Source: Nocardioides sediminis (GTDB lineage Bacteria > Actinomycetota > Actinomycetes > Propionibacteriales > Nocardioidaceae). Taken from it: a stretch of DNA of 64,000 bases. The translations under genes and the position numbers were made by a program. Shown piece by piece: positions 22,455 through 31,337 of the stretch. The notes beneath the pieces are model-generated. The model searched no databases. It was given only the letters and a program-made list of their open reading frames with translations, and had not been told where the DNA came from. The DNA lies in assembly GCF_003047295.1 (NCBI RefSeq), contig NZ_PZYZ01000002.1, positions 186,001 to 250,000 on the forward strand. The letters run 5' to 3'. Numbering within the stretch: the first letter of the stretch is position 1; each line of letters starts with the position of its first letter.

Positions 22455-22805
22455 GTGATCATCGGCGTCGGCATCGACGTGGTCGACCTCGACCGCTTCG
22501 AGGAGTCGTTGCAGCGCACGCCCGCGCTGCGCGAGCGGCTCTTCACCCCGTCGGAGGCCTCCCGGCCGCACGCGTCCCTGGCGGCGCGGTTCGCGGCCAA
22601 GGAGGCGATCGCCAAGGCCCTCGGCGCTCCCGTCGGGATGGCCTGGCACGACGCCGAGATCGTCTCGGAGGAGACCGGGCGCCCCCGCTTCGAGCTGCGG
22701 GGGACCGTGCTCGCGCAGGCCGACGCGCTCGGGGTGCGCCACGTGCACGTCTCGCTCTCCCACGACGCCGGCATCGCCTCGGCCGTGGTCGTCCTCGAGG
22801 GCTGA
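22455..22805 (+). CDS. acpS: Holo-[acyl-carrier-protein] synthase
   Basis: 116 aa, typical length. It transfers 4'-phosphopantetheine from CoA to acyl carrier protein. Both family motifs are present: [12 protein letters not shown] with the metal ligand Asp8, and [13 protein letters not shown] with its glutamate ligand; HVSLSHD lies near the C-terminus. GTG 22455 follows the glmS stop by 7 bp, so the genes are probably co-transcribed. Its product uses the CoA that coaA helps make. Confidence 0.96.
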   Translation: MIIGVGIDVVDLDRFEESLQRTPALRERLFTPSEASRPHASLAARFAAKEAIAKALGAPVGMAWHDAEIVSEETGRPRFELRGTVLAQADALGVRHVHVSLSHDAGIASAVVVLEG

Positions 22806-22828
22806 ACCGGCCGGTCGCACCGCTGGAC

Positions 22829-22834
22829 TACGGT
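22829..22834 (+). promoter_or_regulatory. Leaderless-type -10 element before the LysM gene
   Basis: TACGGT lies 6 nt before ATG 22841. An in-frame GTG at 22835 would directly abut the element, so ATG 22841 is preferred. Confidence 0.5.
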
Positions 22835-22840
22835 GTGCCC

Positions 22841-23122
22841 ATGGGCTTCCTGGACTCCGTCAAGAAGGCGTTCAAGGGCGTGGTGGCCGCCCCCGAGGCG
22901 CCGGCGTCCCCGGTGGAGCCATCGTCCCCGGAGCCGGCGGAGGCGCTCCCGGTGCAGGTCCAGGAGCCCCGCACCACGACGTACACCGTCCGGACCGGCG
23001 ACACACTCGGTGACATCGGCCGCAGCCACGGCGTGACCCGCGAGGAGCTCGCCCGCCTCAACGGCATCGCGGAGCCGGACCTCATCTTCCCCGGCCAGGA
23101 GCTGCGCATCCCCCTGACGTAG
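22841..23122 (+). CDS. Small LysM-domain protein without signal peptide
   Basis: 93 aa. The N-terminal part (1-42) is a short amphipathic helix (MGFLDSVKKAFKGVV) and a Pro/Glu-rich linker. The C-terminal part (45-92) is one LysM domain: TYTVRTGDTLGDIGRSHGV, then ARLNGIAEPDLIFPGQELRIP. No secretion signal or transmembrane helix is visible, so it resembles cytoplasmic LysM proteins such as E. coli Kbp/YgaU (potassium binding) more than cell-wall hydrolases; this is inference. It lies between acpS and nnr, with its own leaderless-type promoter. Confidence 0.85.
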   Translation: MGFLDSVKKAFKGVVAAPEAPASPVEPSSPEPAEALPVQVQEPRTTTYTVRTGDTLGDIGRSHGVTREELARLNGIAEPDLIFPGQELRIPLT

Positions 23123-23155
23123 GTCGCGGCCACCGGTGGTCCCGCGGCCAGCCGC

Positions 23156-23161
23156 TAGCGT
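23156..23161 (+). promoter_or_regulatory. Leaderless-type -10 element of nnr
   Basis: TAGCGT lies 7 nt before ATG 23169; no ribosome site is visible. Confidence 0.5.
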
Positions 23162-23168
23162 GGCGGTC

Positions 23169-24536
23169 ATGCGCCGTGCCCACACCGTCGCCCAGGTGCG
23201 AGACGCCGAGGCCGTCCTGATGCGCTCGCTGCCCGAGGGCGCGCTGATGCAGCGGGCCGCCAGCGGACTCGCCCACGCCGTCCTCGACCTGCTGGACGGC
23301 GGGTACGGACGCCGGGTGCTGCTGCTGGTCGGGTCCGGGGACAACGGCGGTGACGCCCTGTACGCCGGGTGCGCCCTGCTGCGCCGCGGCTCGCAGGTCG
23401 CGGCGGTGCTGCTCGGCGGCAGCCACCACGAGGAGGGGCTGGCGGCCTTCCGCGCCGCCGGCGGCCGGGTGGTGGTGGACGTCGCCGGCGAGCCCCGGCC
23501 CGACGTCGTGGTCGACGGCATCGTGGGCATCGGCGGCCACCCGGGCCTGCGCCCGCCGGCCGTCGCGGCCCTGGCGGCCGTGGCCGGCGTGCCGGTCGTG
23601 GCGGTCGACGTCCCCTCGGGGGTCGACGTCGACACCGGGGAGCTCGACGGACCGCACGTGGTCGCCGACGTCACGGTCACCTTCGGCACCCACAAGGTGG
23701 CCCACCTGGTGGGGCCGGCGGCCGGGGCCTGCGGCGCGGTGCACCTCGTCGACCTCGGGCTGGACCTGCCCGAGGCGCCGGTCGAGGCGCTCCAGGCCGC
23801 GGACGTCGCCGCGCTCGTGCCCCGACCGCGGCCCGAGGACCACAAGTACTCCCGCGGCGTGGTCGGCGTGCGCGCCGGCTCCGAGACCTACCCGGGTGCG
23901 GCGCTGCTCAGCGTGGCCGGGGCGGCGAGCGGCCTGGTCGGCATGGTCCGCTACGTCGGCAGCGCCGCCGACCAGGTGCGTGCGGCGCACCCTGAGGTGG
24001 TCGGCGACGGCCGTGTCCAGGCGTGGGTCGTGGGCCCCGGTGGCGGGGACGAGGCCGCCGACCAGCTCGCGGCCGCCCTCGCGACCGGCGTACCCGTCCT
24101 GGTCGACGCCGACGGGCTGGCCCACGTCCGCCCCGGACAGGCCGCCGTCCTCACGCCGCACGCCGGCGAGCTCGCCCGGATGCTCGGCACCGAGCGGGAC
24201 GCTGTGGAGGCCCGCCGGCTCGAGCACGCCCGCCGCGCCGCGGAGGAGTACGACGCCGTGCTCCTGCTCAAGGGCCGGCACACCCTGGTCGTCGCCCCCG
24301 GCGGCCGGACCCGCGTGACCACCACCGGCCTGCCGTGGCTGGCCACGGCTGGAGCGGGCGACGTCCTGTCCGGCGTGATCGGCGCGCTGCTCGCCGCCGG
24401 TCTCGACCCGTGGGACGCGGCGTCGGTCGGCTCGTGGCTCCACGGCGCCGCAGCCACGCTCGCGGCGGGCGACGGGCCCCTCGTCGCGAGCGACGTCGCG
24501 GCCACGCTGCCGGCGGTGGTGCGGTCGCTGCGGTGA
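23169..24536 (+). CDS. nnr: Bifunctional NAD(P)H-hydrate epimerase/ADP-dependent dehydratase
   Basis: 455 aa. It repairs hydrated NAD(P)H. The N-terminal YjeF epimerase domain (1 to about 205) contains LVGSGDNGGDALYAG and VDVPSGVDVDTG. The C-terminal dehydratase domain (about 215-455) contains KYSRGVVGV, the ADP-binding LLKGRHTLVVAPGG and the catalytic loop ATAGAGDVLSGVIGALLA. Both halves look intact. ATG 23169 is chosen because of its leaderless-type -10 element and the YjeF start VAQVRDAEAVLM. nnr lies next to alr as in many actinobacteria. Confidence 0.95.
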   Translation: MRRAHTVAQVRDAEAVLMRSLPEGALMQRAASGLAHAVLDLLDGGYGRRVLLLVGSGDNGGDALYAGCALLRRGSQVAAVLLGGSHHEEGLAAFRAAGGRVVVDVAGEPRPDVVVDGIVGIGGHPGLRPPAVAALAAVAGVPVVAVDVPSGVDVDTGELDGPHVVADVTVTFGTHKVAHLVGPAAGACGAVHLVDLGLDLPEAPVEALQAADVAALVPRPRPEDHKYSRGVVGVRAGSETYPGAALLSVAGAASGLVGMVRYVGSAADQVRAAHPEVVGDGRVQAWVVGPGGGDEAADQLAAALATGVPVLVDADGLAHVRPGQAAVLTPHAGELARMLGTERDAVEARRLEHARRAAEEYDAVLLLKGRHTLVVAPGGRTRVTTTGLPWLATAGAGDVLSGVIGALLAAGLDPWDAASVGSWLHGAAATLAAGDGPLVASDVAATLPAVVRSLR

Positions 24537-24543
24537 CGGGTGG

Positions 24544-24549
24544 GACAAT
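24544..24549 (+). promoter_or_regulatory. Leaderless-type -10 element of alr
   Basis: GACAAT lies 6 nt before ATG 24556, so alr could be transcribed separately from nnr (gap 19 bp). The first base deviates from TANNNT. Confidence 0.4.
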
Positions 24550-24555
24550 CGACGC

Positions 24556-25674
24556 ATGCCACCCCGCGCCGAGATCGTCGTCGACCTCGCCGCGATCCGC
24601 CACAACGTGCGTCTGCTGCGTGAGATCGTCGGCCCCGGGGTCGCGATGATGACCGTCGTCAAGGCCGACGGCTACGGCCACGGCATGGTGCCGGTCGCGC
24701 GTGCCGCCCGGGAGGCAGGCGCCGACTGGCTGGGCGTGGCGACCATCGACGAGGCGTTGGCCCTGCGGGCCGCCGGCGACACGGGACGGGTCCTGTGCTG
24801 GCTGACGGTGCCGGGCGAGGACTACGCCGCCGCAGCCGCCGCGGACCTCGACGTGACGGCGTACTCCGTGGCGGAGCTCGACGAGATGGCCGCGGCCGGC
24901 GTGACCCGGGTGCAGCTCAAGGTCGACACCGGCCTCTCGCGCGGCGGCGTGGCGCGGGCGGACTGGGGGACCGTCTTCGAGCACGCCCGGGCCCTGGAGC
25001 TGCGCGGCAGCCTGCGGGTGACCGGCGTCTGGTCGCACTTCGCGGCCAGCGACGACCCCGACCACCCGGCCAACACCGCCCAGGAGGCCGCCTTCGCCGA
25101 CGCCCTCGAGCTGGCGGGCGCCGCCGGCCTCGAGCCGGAGGTGCGACACCTGGCCAACTCGGCGGGCGCGGTCCTGCGACCGGCCTCCCGCCACGACCTG
25201 GTGCGCTGCGGCATCGCCTCCTACGGCCTGGACCCGGCGCCCGGCGTCACCGGCGACCTGGGGCTGCGGCCGGCGATGACCGTCCGCGCCGACCTGGCCA
25301 TGGTCAAGAGGATCCACGCCGGTGCCGGCGTCTCCTACGGCCACACGTGGACCGCGCCGGACGACACCACCGTCGGGCTGGTGCCCGTCGGGTACGGCGA
25401 GGGCATCCCTCGGGCCGCGGGCAACCGGGTCGAGGCGTGGGCGGGAGGGGCGCGCCGGCCGGTGCGGGGCCGGGTGTGCATGGACCAGGTCGTCATCGAC
25501 CTCGGCGACGACGTGCTCGCGCCGGGGGACGACGTCGTGCTCTTCGGACCGGGCGACGACGGCGAGCCCACGGCACAGGACTGGGCCGAGGCGCTCGACA
25601 CCATCAACTACGAGATCGTGACGCGCATGGGTGGCCGCCTGGCCCGGCGCCACGTGGACGGAGGAGGCGCATGA
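24556..25674 (+). CDS. alr: Alanine racemase
   Basis: 372 aa. It interconverts L- and D-alanine with PLP and supplies D-Ala for peptidoglycan. PLP binds Lys36 in VVKADGYGHG. The second catalytic base is Tyr261 in GAGVSYGHTW. The C-terminal beta domain contains RPVRGRVCMDQVVIDLG. Normal length. Its stop overlaps the hydrolase ATG (ATGA), giving translational coupling into the tsaE-tsaB-rimI-tsaD run. Confidence 0.97.
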   Translation: MPPRAEIVVDLAAIRHNVRLLREIVGPGVAMMTVVKADGYGHGMVPVARAAREAGADWLGVATIDEALALRAAGDTGRVLCWLTVPGEDYAAAAAADLDVTAYSVAELDEMAAAGVTRVQLKVDTGLSRGGVARADWGTVFEHARALELRGSLRVTGVWSHFAASDDPDHPANTAQEAAFADALELAGAAGLEPEVRHLANSAGAVLRPASRHDLVRCGIASYGLDPAPGVTGDLGLRPAMTVRADLAMVKRIHAGAGVSYGHTWTAPDDTTVGLVPVGYGEGIPRAAGNRVEAWAGGARRPVRGRVCMDQVVIDLGDDVLAPGDDVVLFGPGDDGEPTAQDWAEALDTINYEIVTRMGGRLARRHVDGGGA

Positions 25675-26756
25675 GCGGCGCACGAGGAACCATCGGTCGC
25701 CGAGTGATCGGAGCGGCGGCTGGAGCCGCCGGGCTCGCCGCGGCCGGCGCCGCCGTGGGTGTCGTCGCGCACCGCAGCCGCGAGATCGCCCGCCGTGGCG
25801 CCGGCGACCACCCGCCCTTCGGCTCGCTGCACTCACCGCCCCTGCACGTGATCGCCGACGACGCCGTCGACCTCTACACCGAGGTCGACGAGGTCGACCC
25901 CGCCCAGCACCCCCGGCTGGCGACCGGCGACCTGACCGTCGTCTTCGTGCACGGCTACTCGATGAACCTCGACTGCTGGCACTTCCAGCGCGCGGGCTAC
26001 CGCGGCCAGGTGCGCACGGTCTTCTACGACCAGCGCTCCCACGGACGGTCGGCGCGCTCCTCGGAGGAGAACGCGACCATCGAGCAGCTCGGCAAGGACC
26101 TCCTCCGGGTCATCGAGCAGACCGCGCCCGGCCCCGTCGTCCTCGTGGGCCACTCGATGGGTGGCATGAGCATCATCAGCCTGGCCCAGCAGCACCCTGA
26201 GCTCTTCGGCGACCGGGTCATCGGCGTGTCACTCATCTCCACGACGGCGGGCGGCCTCGACCCCGGCCGCATCCTCTTCCCGATGCTCCCGCTGGGGATC
26301 GGCGGCAACGTCGTGGGCCGCACCGTCCGCACCCTGGACCGCGGCCACCGGCTCGTCGACCTGGCCCGCAAGTGGGGGCACGCGATCGCCGACGTGGTCA
26401 CCGAGCGCTACGCCTTCGGCGGCGAGGTGCCGAGCGACTACGTGGAGTTCGTCTACGACATGCTCAACACGACGCCGTTCGCGGTCGTCGCCGACTTCTA
26501 CCCGGCGTTCGCCTCGCTCGACCACTTCGACCACGTCGAGGTGCTCGGTCGGGTGCCGACCGCGGTGATCTGCGGCACCGACGACCGGATCACCGGCGTC
26601 GGGCACAGCCGCAAGCTGCACTCCCGGATCCCCGGCTCCAGCCTCCTCGAGTGCGAGGGCGCGGGCCACATGGTGATCCTCGAGCGGCACGAGGACGTCA
26701 ACGCCGAGCTGGACGACCTGATCTCGCTCGCCCTGGCCCGCCTGGAGGCCTCGTGA
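25671..26756 (+). CDS. Alpha/beta-fold hydrolase with N-terminal hydrophobic segment
   Basis: 361 aa. An Ala/Gly-rich segment at 10-35 is a signal anchor or one membrane helix. The fold follows: VVFVHGYSMNLDCWHFQ, YDQRSHGRS, nucleophile elbow GHS162MGGMS, a cap region (about 190-270), an acid near GTDDRITGV and His333 in GAGHMVILE. The triad appears complete. It could be an esterase, peptidase or lipase; the substrate is unknown. It is coupled to alr by ATGA and to the GNAT-TsaE gene by GTGA, a position such hydrolases also take in Streptomyces. Confidence 0.88.
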   Translation: MSGARGTIGRRVIGAAAGAAGLAAAGAAVGVVAHRSREIARRGAGDHPPFGSLHSPPLHVIADDAVDLYTEVDEVDPAQHPRLATGDLTVVFVHGYSMNLDCWHFQRAGYRGQVRTVFYDQRSHGRSARSSEENATIEQLGKDLLRVIEQTAPGPVVLVGHSMGGMSIISLAQQHPELFGDRVIGVSLISTTAGGLDPGRILFPMLPLGIGGNVVGRTVRTLDRGHRLVDLARKWGHAIADVVTERYAFGGEVPSDYVEFVYDMLNTTPFAVVADFYPAFASLDHFDHVEVLGRVPTAVICGTDDRITGVGHSRKLHSRIPGSSLLECEGAGHMVILERHEDVNAELDDLISLALARLEAS

Positions 26757-27637
26757 ACGTCGTCGTGCGACGCGTCGGCCCCGAGGCCGCCGACGACGTC
26801 CTGGCCGTGGTGCGCCAGGCCTTCGGTGCCCGCCCGGACCTCGACCCGCCTGCGGACGCGGAGGGGGACACCCCGGAGACCATCGCGGCCGACCTCGCGG
26901 CGTACGGCGGCCTGCTCGCCACCCTCGACGGCCGCCCGGTGGGCACCGTGCTCTTCAAGCCGCTGCCGGAGGCGTTCTACCTGCGCCGCTTCGGGGTGGT
27001 GCCCGACGTCCAGGGCTACGGCGTGGCCGGCGCCCTGGTCGAGGGCGCGGTCGACGCCGCGATCGGGCACACGTGCATGGGGGTGCTCGCCCGGGAGGAG
27101 TTGCCCGAGACCGTCGCGTTCTGGGAGCGGCACGGGTTCGAGGAGGCCGAGCGGCGCTCACCGTACGTCGAGCTGCGCCGCCCGCTCCCCACGACGTACG
27201 ACGCCCCCGACGCCGAGTCGATGCGCGCGGTCGGGGCCCGCGTCGCCGCCGGCCTGCGTGCCGGCGACCTGGTCGTGCTCACCGGCGAGCTCGGGGCCGG
27301 CAAGACGACCTTCACCCAGGGCCTCGGGGAGGGACTCGGCGTGCGCGGCGGGGTCACGTCGCCGACCTTCGTGATCGCCCGCGTGCACCCGTCGCTGGTC
27401 GAGGGACCGGACCTGGTGCACGTCGACGCCTACCGCCTGGGAGGCATCGAGGAGCTCGACGACCTCGACCTGGACACCTCCCTGGACACCGCGGTCACCG
27501 TGGTCGAGTGGGGCGCCGGCCTGGCCGAGGGGCTGTCCGAGCAACGGCTCGACGTCGTCATCACCCGAGCGCTGGCCGACGAGGTCGGGACCGACGACGC
27601 GGACCCGCGCCGCGTCGAGCTGCGCCGGGTCGTCTGA
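26753..27637 (+). CDS. tsaE: GNAT-TsaE fusion: N-acetyltransferase joined to the t6A ATPase subunit
   Basis: 294 aa from GTG 26753, which overlaps the previous stop. Residues 1 to about 143 form a GNAT domain (FGVVPDVQGYGVAGALVEGAV, ending in YVELRRPLP). A linker PTTYDAPD at 146-153 leads into TsaE (about 154-294), with P-loop GELGAGKTTFTQG (Lys184), SPTFVIARV, HVDAYRLGGIEELDDL and VVEWGAG. TsaE is the ATPase of the TsaB-TsaD complex that puts threonylcarbamoyl on A37 of ANN-decoding tRNAs. The acetyl-CoA loop is weaker than in classical GNATs. TsaE is normally a stand-alone protein of about 150 aa, so the fusion is unusual. tsaB, rimI and tsaD follow. Confidence 0.9.
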   Translation: MNVVVRRVGPEAADDVLAVVRQAFGARPDLDPPADAEGDTPETIAADLAAYGGLLATLDGRPVGTVLFKPLPEAFYLRRFGVVPDVQGYGVAGALVEGAVDAAIGHTCMGVLAREELPETVAFWERHGFEEAERRSPYVELRRPLPTTYDAPDAESMRAVGARVAAGLRAGDLVVLTGELGAGKTTFTQGLGEGLGVRGGVTSPTFVIARVHPSLVEGPDLVHVDAYRLGGIEELDDLDLDTSLDTAVTVVEWGAGLAEGLSEQRLDVVITRALADEVGTDDADPRRVELRRVV

Positions 27638-27638
27638 G

Positions 27639-27644
27639 TAACCT
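27639..27644 (+). promoter_or_regulatory. Leaderless-type -10 element of tsaB
   Basis: TAACCT overlaps the end of tsaE and lies 6 nt before GTG 27651, giving tsaB a possible internal promoter. Confidence 0.45.
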
Positions 27645-27650
27645 CGCACC

Positions 27651-28289
27651 GTGCTCCTCGCCTTCGACACCGCAACGCCGCTCGTCACCGTCGCCCTGCA
27701 CGACGGGGAGGACGTGGTGGTCGAGCGCTCCTCGGCCGCACCGATGAAGCACGGCGAGCAGCTCGCCCCGCTCATCGAGGCCGTGCTGCTCGACCGGGGC
27801 CTGGTCCGCCAGGACCTCACCGCGATCGCGGTCGGCGTCGGGCCGGGCCCGTTCACCGGGCTGCGGGTCGGCCTCGTCACCGCCCGCACCCTGGCGCTGG
27901 CCCTCGAGCTGCCGGTCTACGGCGTGTGCACCCTCGACGTCCTCGCCGTCGAGGCCGTGGACACCGGCGCGGTCCGGGAGGACTTCGTGGTCGCGACCGA
28001 CGCCCGGCGCAAGGAGGTCTACCTCGCGTCGTACGACGCCGACGGTGCGCGCACCGACGGTCCGCAGGTCCTCAGGCCGGCCGACGCGGTCACGGAGCGG
28101 CCCGTGGTCGGCGAGGGGGCCGTGCTCTACCCGGAGGCGTTCCCGCGGACGGTCGGCCCCGCGCGGCCGAGCGCGGGCTGGCTGGCGCGCGTCGTGGCGG
28201 AGGAGCGCGCCGAGCTGCTCGACCCCGAGCCGCTCTACCTGCGCCGGCCCGACGCGGTCGTCAACGCGACCCGCAAGCCCGTCCTGTGA
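27651..28289 (+). CDS. tsaB: tRNA threonylcarbamoyladenosine synthesis protein TsaB
   Basis: 212 aa. It is an ASKHA-fold scaffold that dimerises with TsaD. The N-terminus [18 protein letters not shown] and the segment [22 protein letters not shown] are diagnostic; [12 protein letters not shown] is at the C-terminus. Its TGA overlaps the rimI GTG (GTGA). Confidence 0.96.
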   Translation: MLLAFDTATPLVTVALHDGEDVVVERSSAAPMKHGEQLAPLIEAVLLDRGLVRQDLTAIAVGVGPGPFTGLRVGLVTARTLALALELPVYGVCTLDVLAVEAVDTGAVREDFVVATDARRKEVYLASYDADGARTDGPQVLRPADAVTERPVVGEGAVLYPEAFPRTVGPARPSAGWLARVVAEERAELLDPEPLYLRRPDAVVNATRKPVL

Positions 28290-28735
28290 CCGCCGTCCGG
28301 GTGGCCACGCGCGCCGACGTGCCCGCCGTCGTCGCCCTGGAGGCCGAGGTGTTCGGCGCCGACGCGTGGGACGAGCGTGCGGTGGTCGCCGAGCTCGACG
28401 GACCGGGACGGCGGTTCGTCGTGGCCGAGGACCTCTCCGGCTACGCGGTGTCGATGACGCTGGGCGACATCGTCGACCTCCAACGGATCGCCGTGCTCCC
28501 CGGGCGGCGTCGTACGGGCCTGGCCACCGCGCTCCTCGAGGACCTCCTCGCGCACACCGGGGCGGCGGACCGGATGCTGCTGGAGGTGAGCGAGCGCAAC
28601 GAGGCAGCGGTGGCGTTCTACACCGCGCACGGCTTCACCCGCATCGACGTCCGACCCCGCTACTACCGCGACGGGTCGGACGCGCTGGTCCTGCACCGGC
28701 CCCTCACCACGGCGTCGGGGACAATGGCGCCATGA
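28286..28735 (+). CDS. rimI: Ribosomal-protein-alanine N-acetyltransferase family protein
   Basis: 149 aa, a single GNAT domain: [43 protein letters not shown] with its acetyl-CoA loop, and [22 protein letters not shown], typical of RimI. RimI acetylates the N-terminus of ribosomal protein S18. GTG 28286 overlaps the tsaB stop, and the rimI stop overlaps the tsaD ATG. The tsaB-rimI-tsaD order is widely conserved. Confidence 0.93.
   Translation: MTAVRVATRADVPAVVALEAEVFGADAWDERAVVAELDGPGRRFVVAEDLSGYAVSMTLGDIVDLQRIAVLPGRRRTGLATALLEDLLAHTGAADRMLLEVSERNEAAVAFYTAHGFTRIDVRPRYYRDGSDALVLHRPLTTASGTMAP
28720..28725 (+). promoter_or_regulatory. Leaderless-type -10 element of tsaD
   Basis: GACAAT inside the end of rimI lies 6 nt before ATG 28732. 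It matches the alr element exactly in sequence and spacing. Confidence 0.4.
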
Positions 28736-29778
28736 CTGACGCACCCCTCGTGCTGGGCATCGAGACCTCCTGCGACGAGACCGGCGTCGGCATCGTCCGC
28801 GGACACACGCTGCTCGCCGACGCGATCGCGAGCAGCGTGGACGAGCACGCGCGCTTCGGGGGCGTCGTGCCCGAGGTGGCCAGCCGGGCCCACCTCGAGG
28901 CGATGGTGCCGACCATCGAGCGCGCCTGCGACACCGCCGGCATCGCGCTGCGTGACGTGGACGCCATCGCGGTGACCAGCGGCCCCGGGCTCGCCGGCGC
29001 GCTGCTGGTGGGCGTCGCCAGTGCCAAGGCGCTGGCGCTGGGCCTCGGCAAGCCGCTGTACGGCGTCAACCACCTCGCCGCCCACGTGGCCGTGGACCAG
29101 CTCGAGCACGGGCCGCTGCCCGAGCCCTGCCTGGCGATGCTCGTCTCGGGCGGGCACTCCAGCCTGCTCAAGGTCGAGGACGTGACGACCGGGGTCGACC
29201 CCCTCGGGGCGACCATCGACGACGCGGCCGGGGAGGCGTTCGACAAGGTGGCGCGCCTGCTGGGGCTGCCCTTCCCGGGCGGCCCGCACATCGACCGCGC
29301 CGCCGCCAGCGGCAACAGCGTGGCCATCGACTTCCCGCGCGGCCTCACCAGCCGCCGCGACCTCGAGCGGCACCGCTTCGACTTCTCCTTCAGCGGCCTC
29401 AAGACCGCCGTCGCCCGGTGGGTCGAGACCCAGCAGCGGGCGGGCGCGACGATCGACGTCCACGACGTCGCCGCCTCGTTCCAGGAGGCGGTCTGCGACG
29501 TATTGACCCGCAAGGCGCTCGACGCGGCCCGGACCCACGGCATCGAGGACATCCTCATCGGAGGCGGTGTCGCGGCCAACAGCCGCCTGCGGGCCATGGC
29601 CGAGGAGCGCGCCGCCGCCCAGGGGATCCGGGTGCGGGTCCCGCGCCCCGGCCTGTGCACCGACAACGGCGCCATGGTGGCCGCGCTGGGGGCCGAGCTC
29701 GTGCAGCGAGGTCGAGCGCCGTCGGCGCTCGACCTCCCTGCAGACTCATCGCAGCCCATCACCACCGTGGTGGCCTGA
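28732..29778 (+). CDS. tsaD: tRNA N6-adenosine threonylcarbamoyltransferase
   Basis: 348 aa. It transfers the threonylcarbamoyl group to A37 of tRNA. Motifs: [13 protein letters not shown] at the N-terminus, the metal-binding NH114LAAH118, [32 protein letters not shown], and [12 protein letters not shown] followed by CTDNGAM. ATG 28732 overlaps the rimI stop and gives the conserved N-terminus. Last gene of the t6A run. In mycobacteria groES follows directly; here more than 10 kb of other genes come between. Confidence 0.97.
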   Translation: MTDAPLVLGIETSCDETGVGIVRGHTLLADAIASSVDEHARFGGVVPEVASRAHLEAMVPTIERACDTAGIALRDVDAIAVTSGPGLAGALLVGVASAKALALGLGKPLYGVNHLAAHVAVDQLEHGPLPEPCLAMLVSGGHSSLLKVEDVTTGVDPLGATIDDAAGEAFDKVARLLGLPFPGGPHIDRAAASGNSVAIDFPRGLTSRRDLERHRFDFSFSGLKTAVARWVETQQRAGATIDVHDVAASFQEAVCDVLTRKALDAARTHGIEDILIGGGVAANSRLRAMAEERAAAQGIRVRVPRPGLCTDNGAMVAALGAELVQRGRAPSALDLPADSSQPITTVVA

Positions 29779-29789
29779 GCCGCACTCGA

Positions 29790-31337
29790 TCAGTCGAGCA
29801 CGCCCGTGCCGGCGGACTCGTCGCCGAGCCAGTCCTGCTCGTAGACCAGCGCGTCGCGCTGCTCGGTGCGCCCGTCGGACTTCTTGCCGCCCGCGCGGGT
29901 CCCCGCGGCTGAGCCGTTGGCACCGCGACGGAAGAAGCCCTTGACCTTGCCCGAGCCCTTGCCCGAGCCCTTGCCCTGGCCCTTGCCGCTGCCCTTGCCG
30001 GTCGCGGTGGCCGCGCTCTTCCCGGCAGCCGTGGCCCCGGACCGGCCGGCGGCACCGCGCGCCGCAGCGCCCTTCGCCCCGGTGCCGGCCGAGCGGCTCC
30101 CCGCACCGGTGGCGGCGGCTCCGCGGGCCCCGGCCGAGGCACCCTTGGCGCCCGAGACGCCCCGGGACCCGCCCACGGCGGCACCGCGGGAGGCGCTGCT
30201 CGTGCCTCGTGCGCCGCTCGCCCCGGGGGCCGAGCCCCGGCCCAGCGAGCCCGGACCGGCGGGACGCGTCGTCGCGCCGATGCCCTTCACGCCGGCGCTG
30301 CGCAACGGGGTCGCCGGAGCGCCTCCCCGCATGCCGGCCGCGCCCGCGGCCCCTCCCGCGAGACCACCCGCGGCCATCCCGGCGCCGTTCACGCCGCCGA
30401 CGGTGGCACCGCCGCCCGACGGACCGCTGCCGCCGGGGGCGTAGCCCGTGCCGCCCGGCGAGTAGTCGAAGCCGCCGTCGGTGCTGCCGGTGACGTTGAC
30501 GCCCGGGTGGTGGGGCTGCACGTGCGGCGGGTTGTAGGGCGGGTGCTCGATCGGGGGCTGGTTGATCGGAGGCTCGATCGGGGGCGGGGTCGTCGGGGGC
30601 TGCGTCGTCGGGGGCTGGGTGATCGGTGTGGGGGTCTGGTTCCCGGGGTTCCCGGGGTTGCCGGGGTTGCCGGGGTTCCCGGGGTTGCCGGGGTTGCCGG
30701 GGTTGCCGGGAACACCCGGGGCCCCGGGAACCCCGGGAGGAGTGCTTCCGCCCGGGCCGGCCGGCGTGCCGGGCGGGACCTCGCCCATGGGGTCGGGCTC
30801 CCCGTGGATCTCCTTCATGACCTGCGTCTGGGCGGCGTACTCCTGGTCCATGGCCTCGAGGGCGAGGCGCGCCTGGTCCTCGTACCGCTGCTCGTTCTCC
30901 AGGTAGGTCGCCATGCCGGCGTTGTAGTCGCCCATCGCCTTGGTCTGCTCGGGGGTGGGCTGCTGCCCCGGCAGAGGACCCTCCGGCTTGGTGGGGGGCT
31001 GGTTCATCGGGCCGGACAGCCGGATGCCGTTGTGCGTCTTGATGGCCTCGACCGCGGCGGCCTGGGCGAGACCGAGGGCGGTGGAGCCCTTCCTCATGTC
31101 CGCGGCCTCGGCGTCCAGCTTGTCGGCGATGACCTGGAACTTGGCGACCATCGCGTCCCCGGCCTGTCCCTCGATCTCGCTGGCGAGGTTCTTGCCGTTG
31201 TCACGGATGCCCTGCGACACCGTGTCGATCCAGTCGGCGTAGAAGAGCCAGCTGTTGGCCGCGGTGGCGAGCGAGTCGTCCCGGGCGCTGGCGAGCACGG
31301 CCTGCAGCCGGTCGCGGTAGAAGCGGCTCACCATCAT
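29790..31337 (-). CDS. ESX/PPE-like secreted protein with collagen-like repeat and basic Ala/Gly-rich tail
   Basis: 515 aa. The N-terminal 180 residues are helical and lack a Sec signal ([31 protein letters not shown]). Then come a Pro-rich region with about eight PGN triplets (near 220-245), a Pro/His-rich stretch (about 250-290), a Gly-rich stretch and a basic Ala/Gly/Ser region (about 360-490). The acidic end [19 protein letters not shown] resembles tails of actinobacterial type VII substrates. Its ATG overlaps the stop of the WXG100-like gene (ATGA), the gene-pair layout of ESX substrates. I infer a type VII-secreted, possibly wall-associated protein. No ESX machinery gene is in the window. 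Confidence 0.65.
   Translation of the reverse strand: MMVSRFYRDRLQAVLASARDDSLATAANSWLFYADWIDTVSQGIRDNGKNLASEIEGQAGDAMVAKFQVIADKLDAEAADMRKGSTALGLAQAAAVEAIKTHNGIRLSGPMNQPPTKPEGPLPGQQPTPEQTKAMGDYNAGMATYLENEQRYEDQARLALEAMDQEYAAQTQVMKEIHGEPDPMGEVPPGTPAGPGGSTPPGVPGAPGVPGNPGNPGNPGNPGNPGNPGNPGNQTPTPITQPPTTQPPTTPPPIEPPINQPPIEHPPYNPPHVQPHHPGVNVTGSTDGGFDYSPGGTGYAPGGSGPSGGGATVGGVNGAGMAAGGLAGGAAGAAGMRGGAPATPLRSAGVKGIGATTRPAGPGSLGRGSAPGASGARGTSSASRGAAVGGSRGVSGAKGASAGARGAAATGAGSRSAGTGAKGAAARGAAGRSGATAAGKSAATATGKGSGKGQGKGSGKGSGKVKGFFRRGANGSAAGTRAGGKKSDGRTEQRDALVYEQDWLGDESAGTGVLD
30647..30722. repeat. 9-bp tandem repeat tract encoding PGN triplets
   Basis: About eight copies of a 9-bp unit (GTTGCCGGG or GTTCCCGGG on the plus strand) encode consecutive Pro-Gly-Asn triplets. 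The unit keeps the frame, so copy-number changes would lengthen or shorten the protein without breaking it. Confidence 0.85.

Noticed and set aside
30647..30722. CRISPR-like repeat
   Set aside because: The 9-bp unit has no spacers, lies inside a reading frame and encodes Pro-Gly-Asn triplets; it is a coding tandem repeat.
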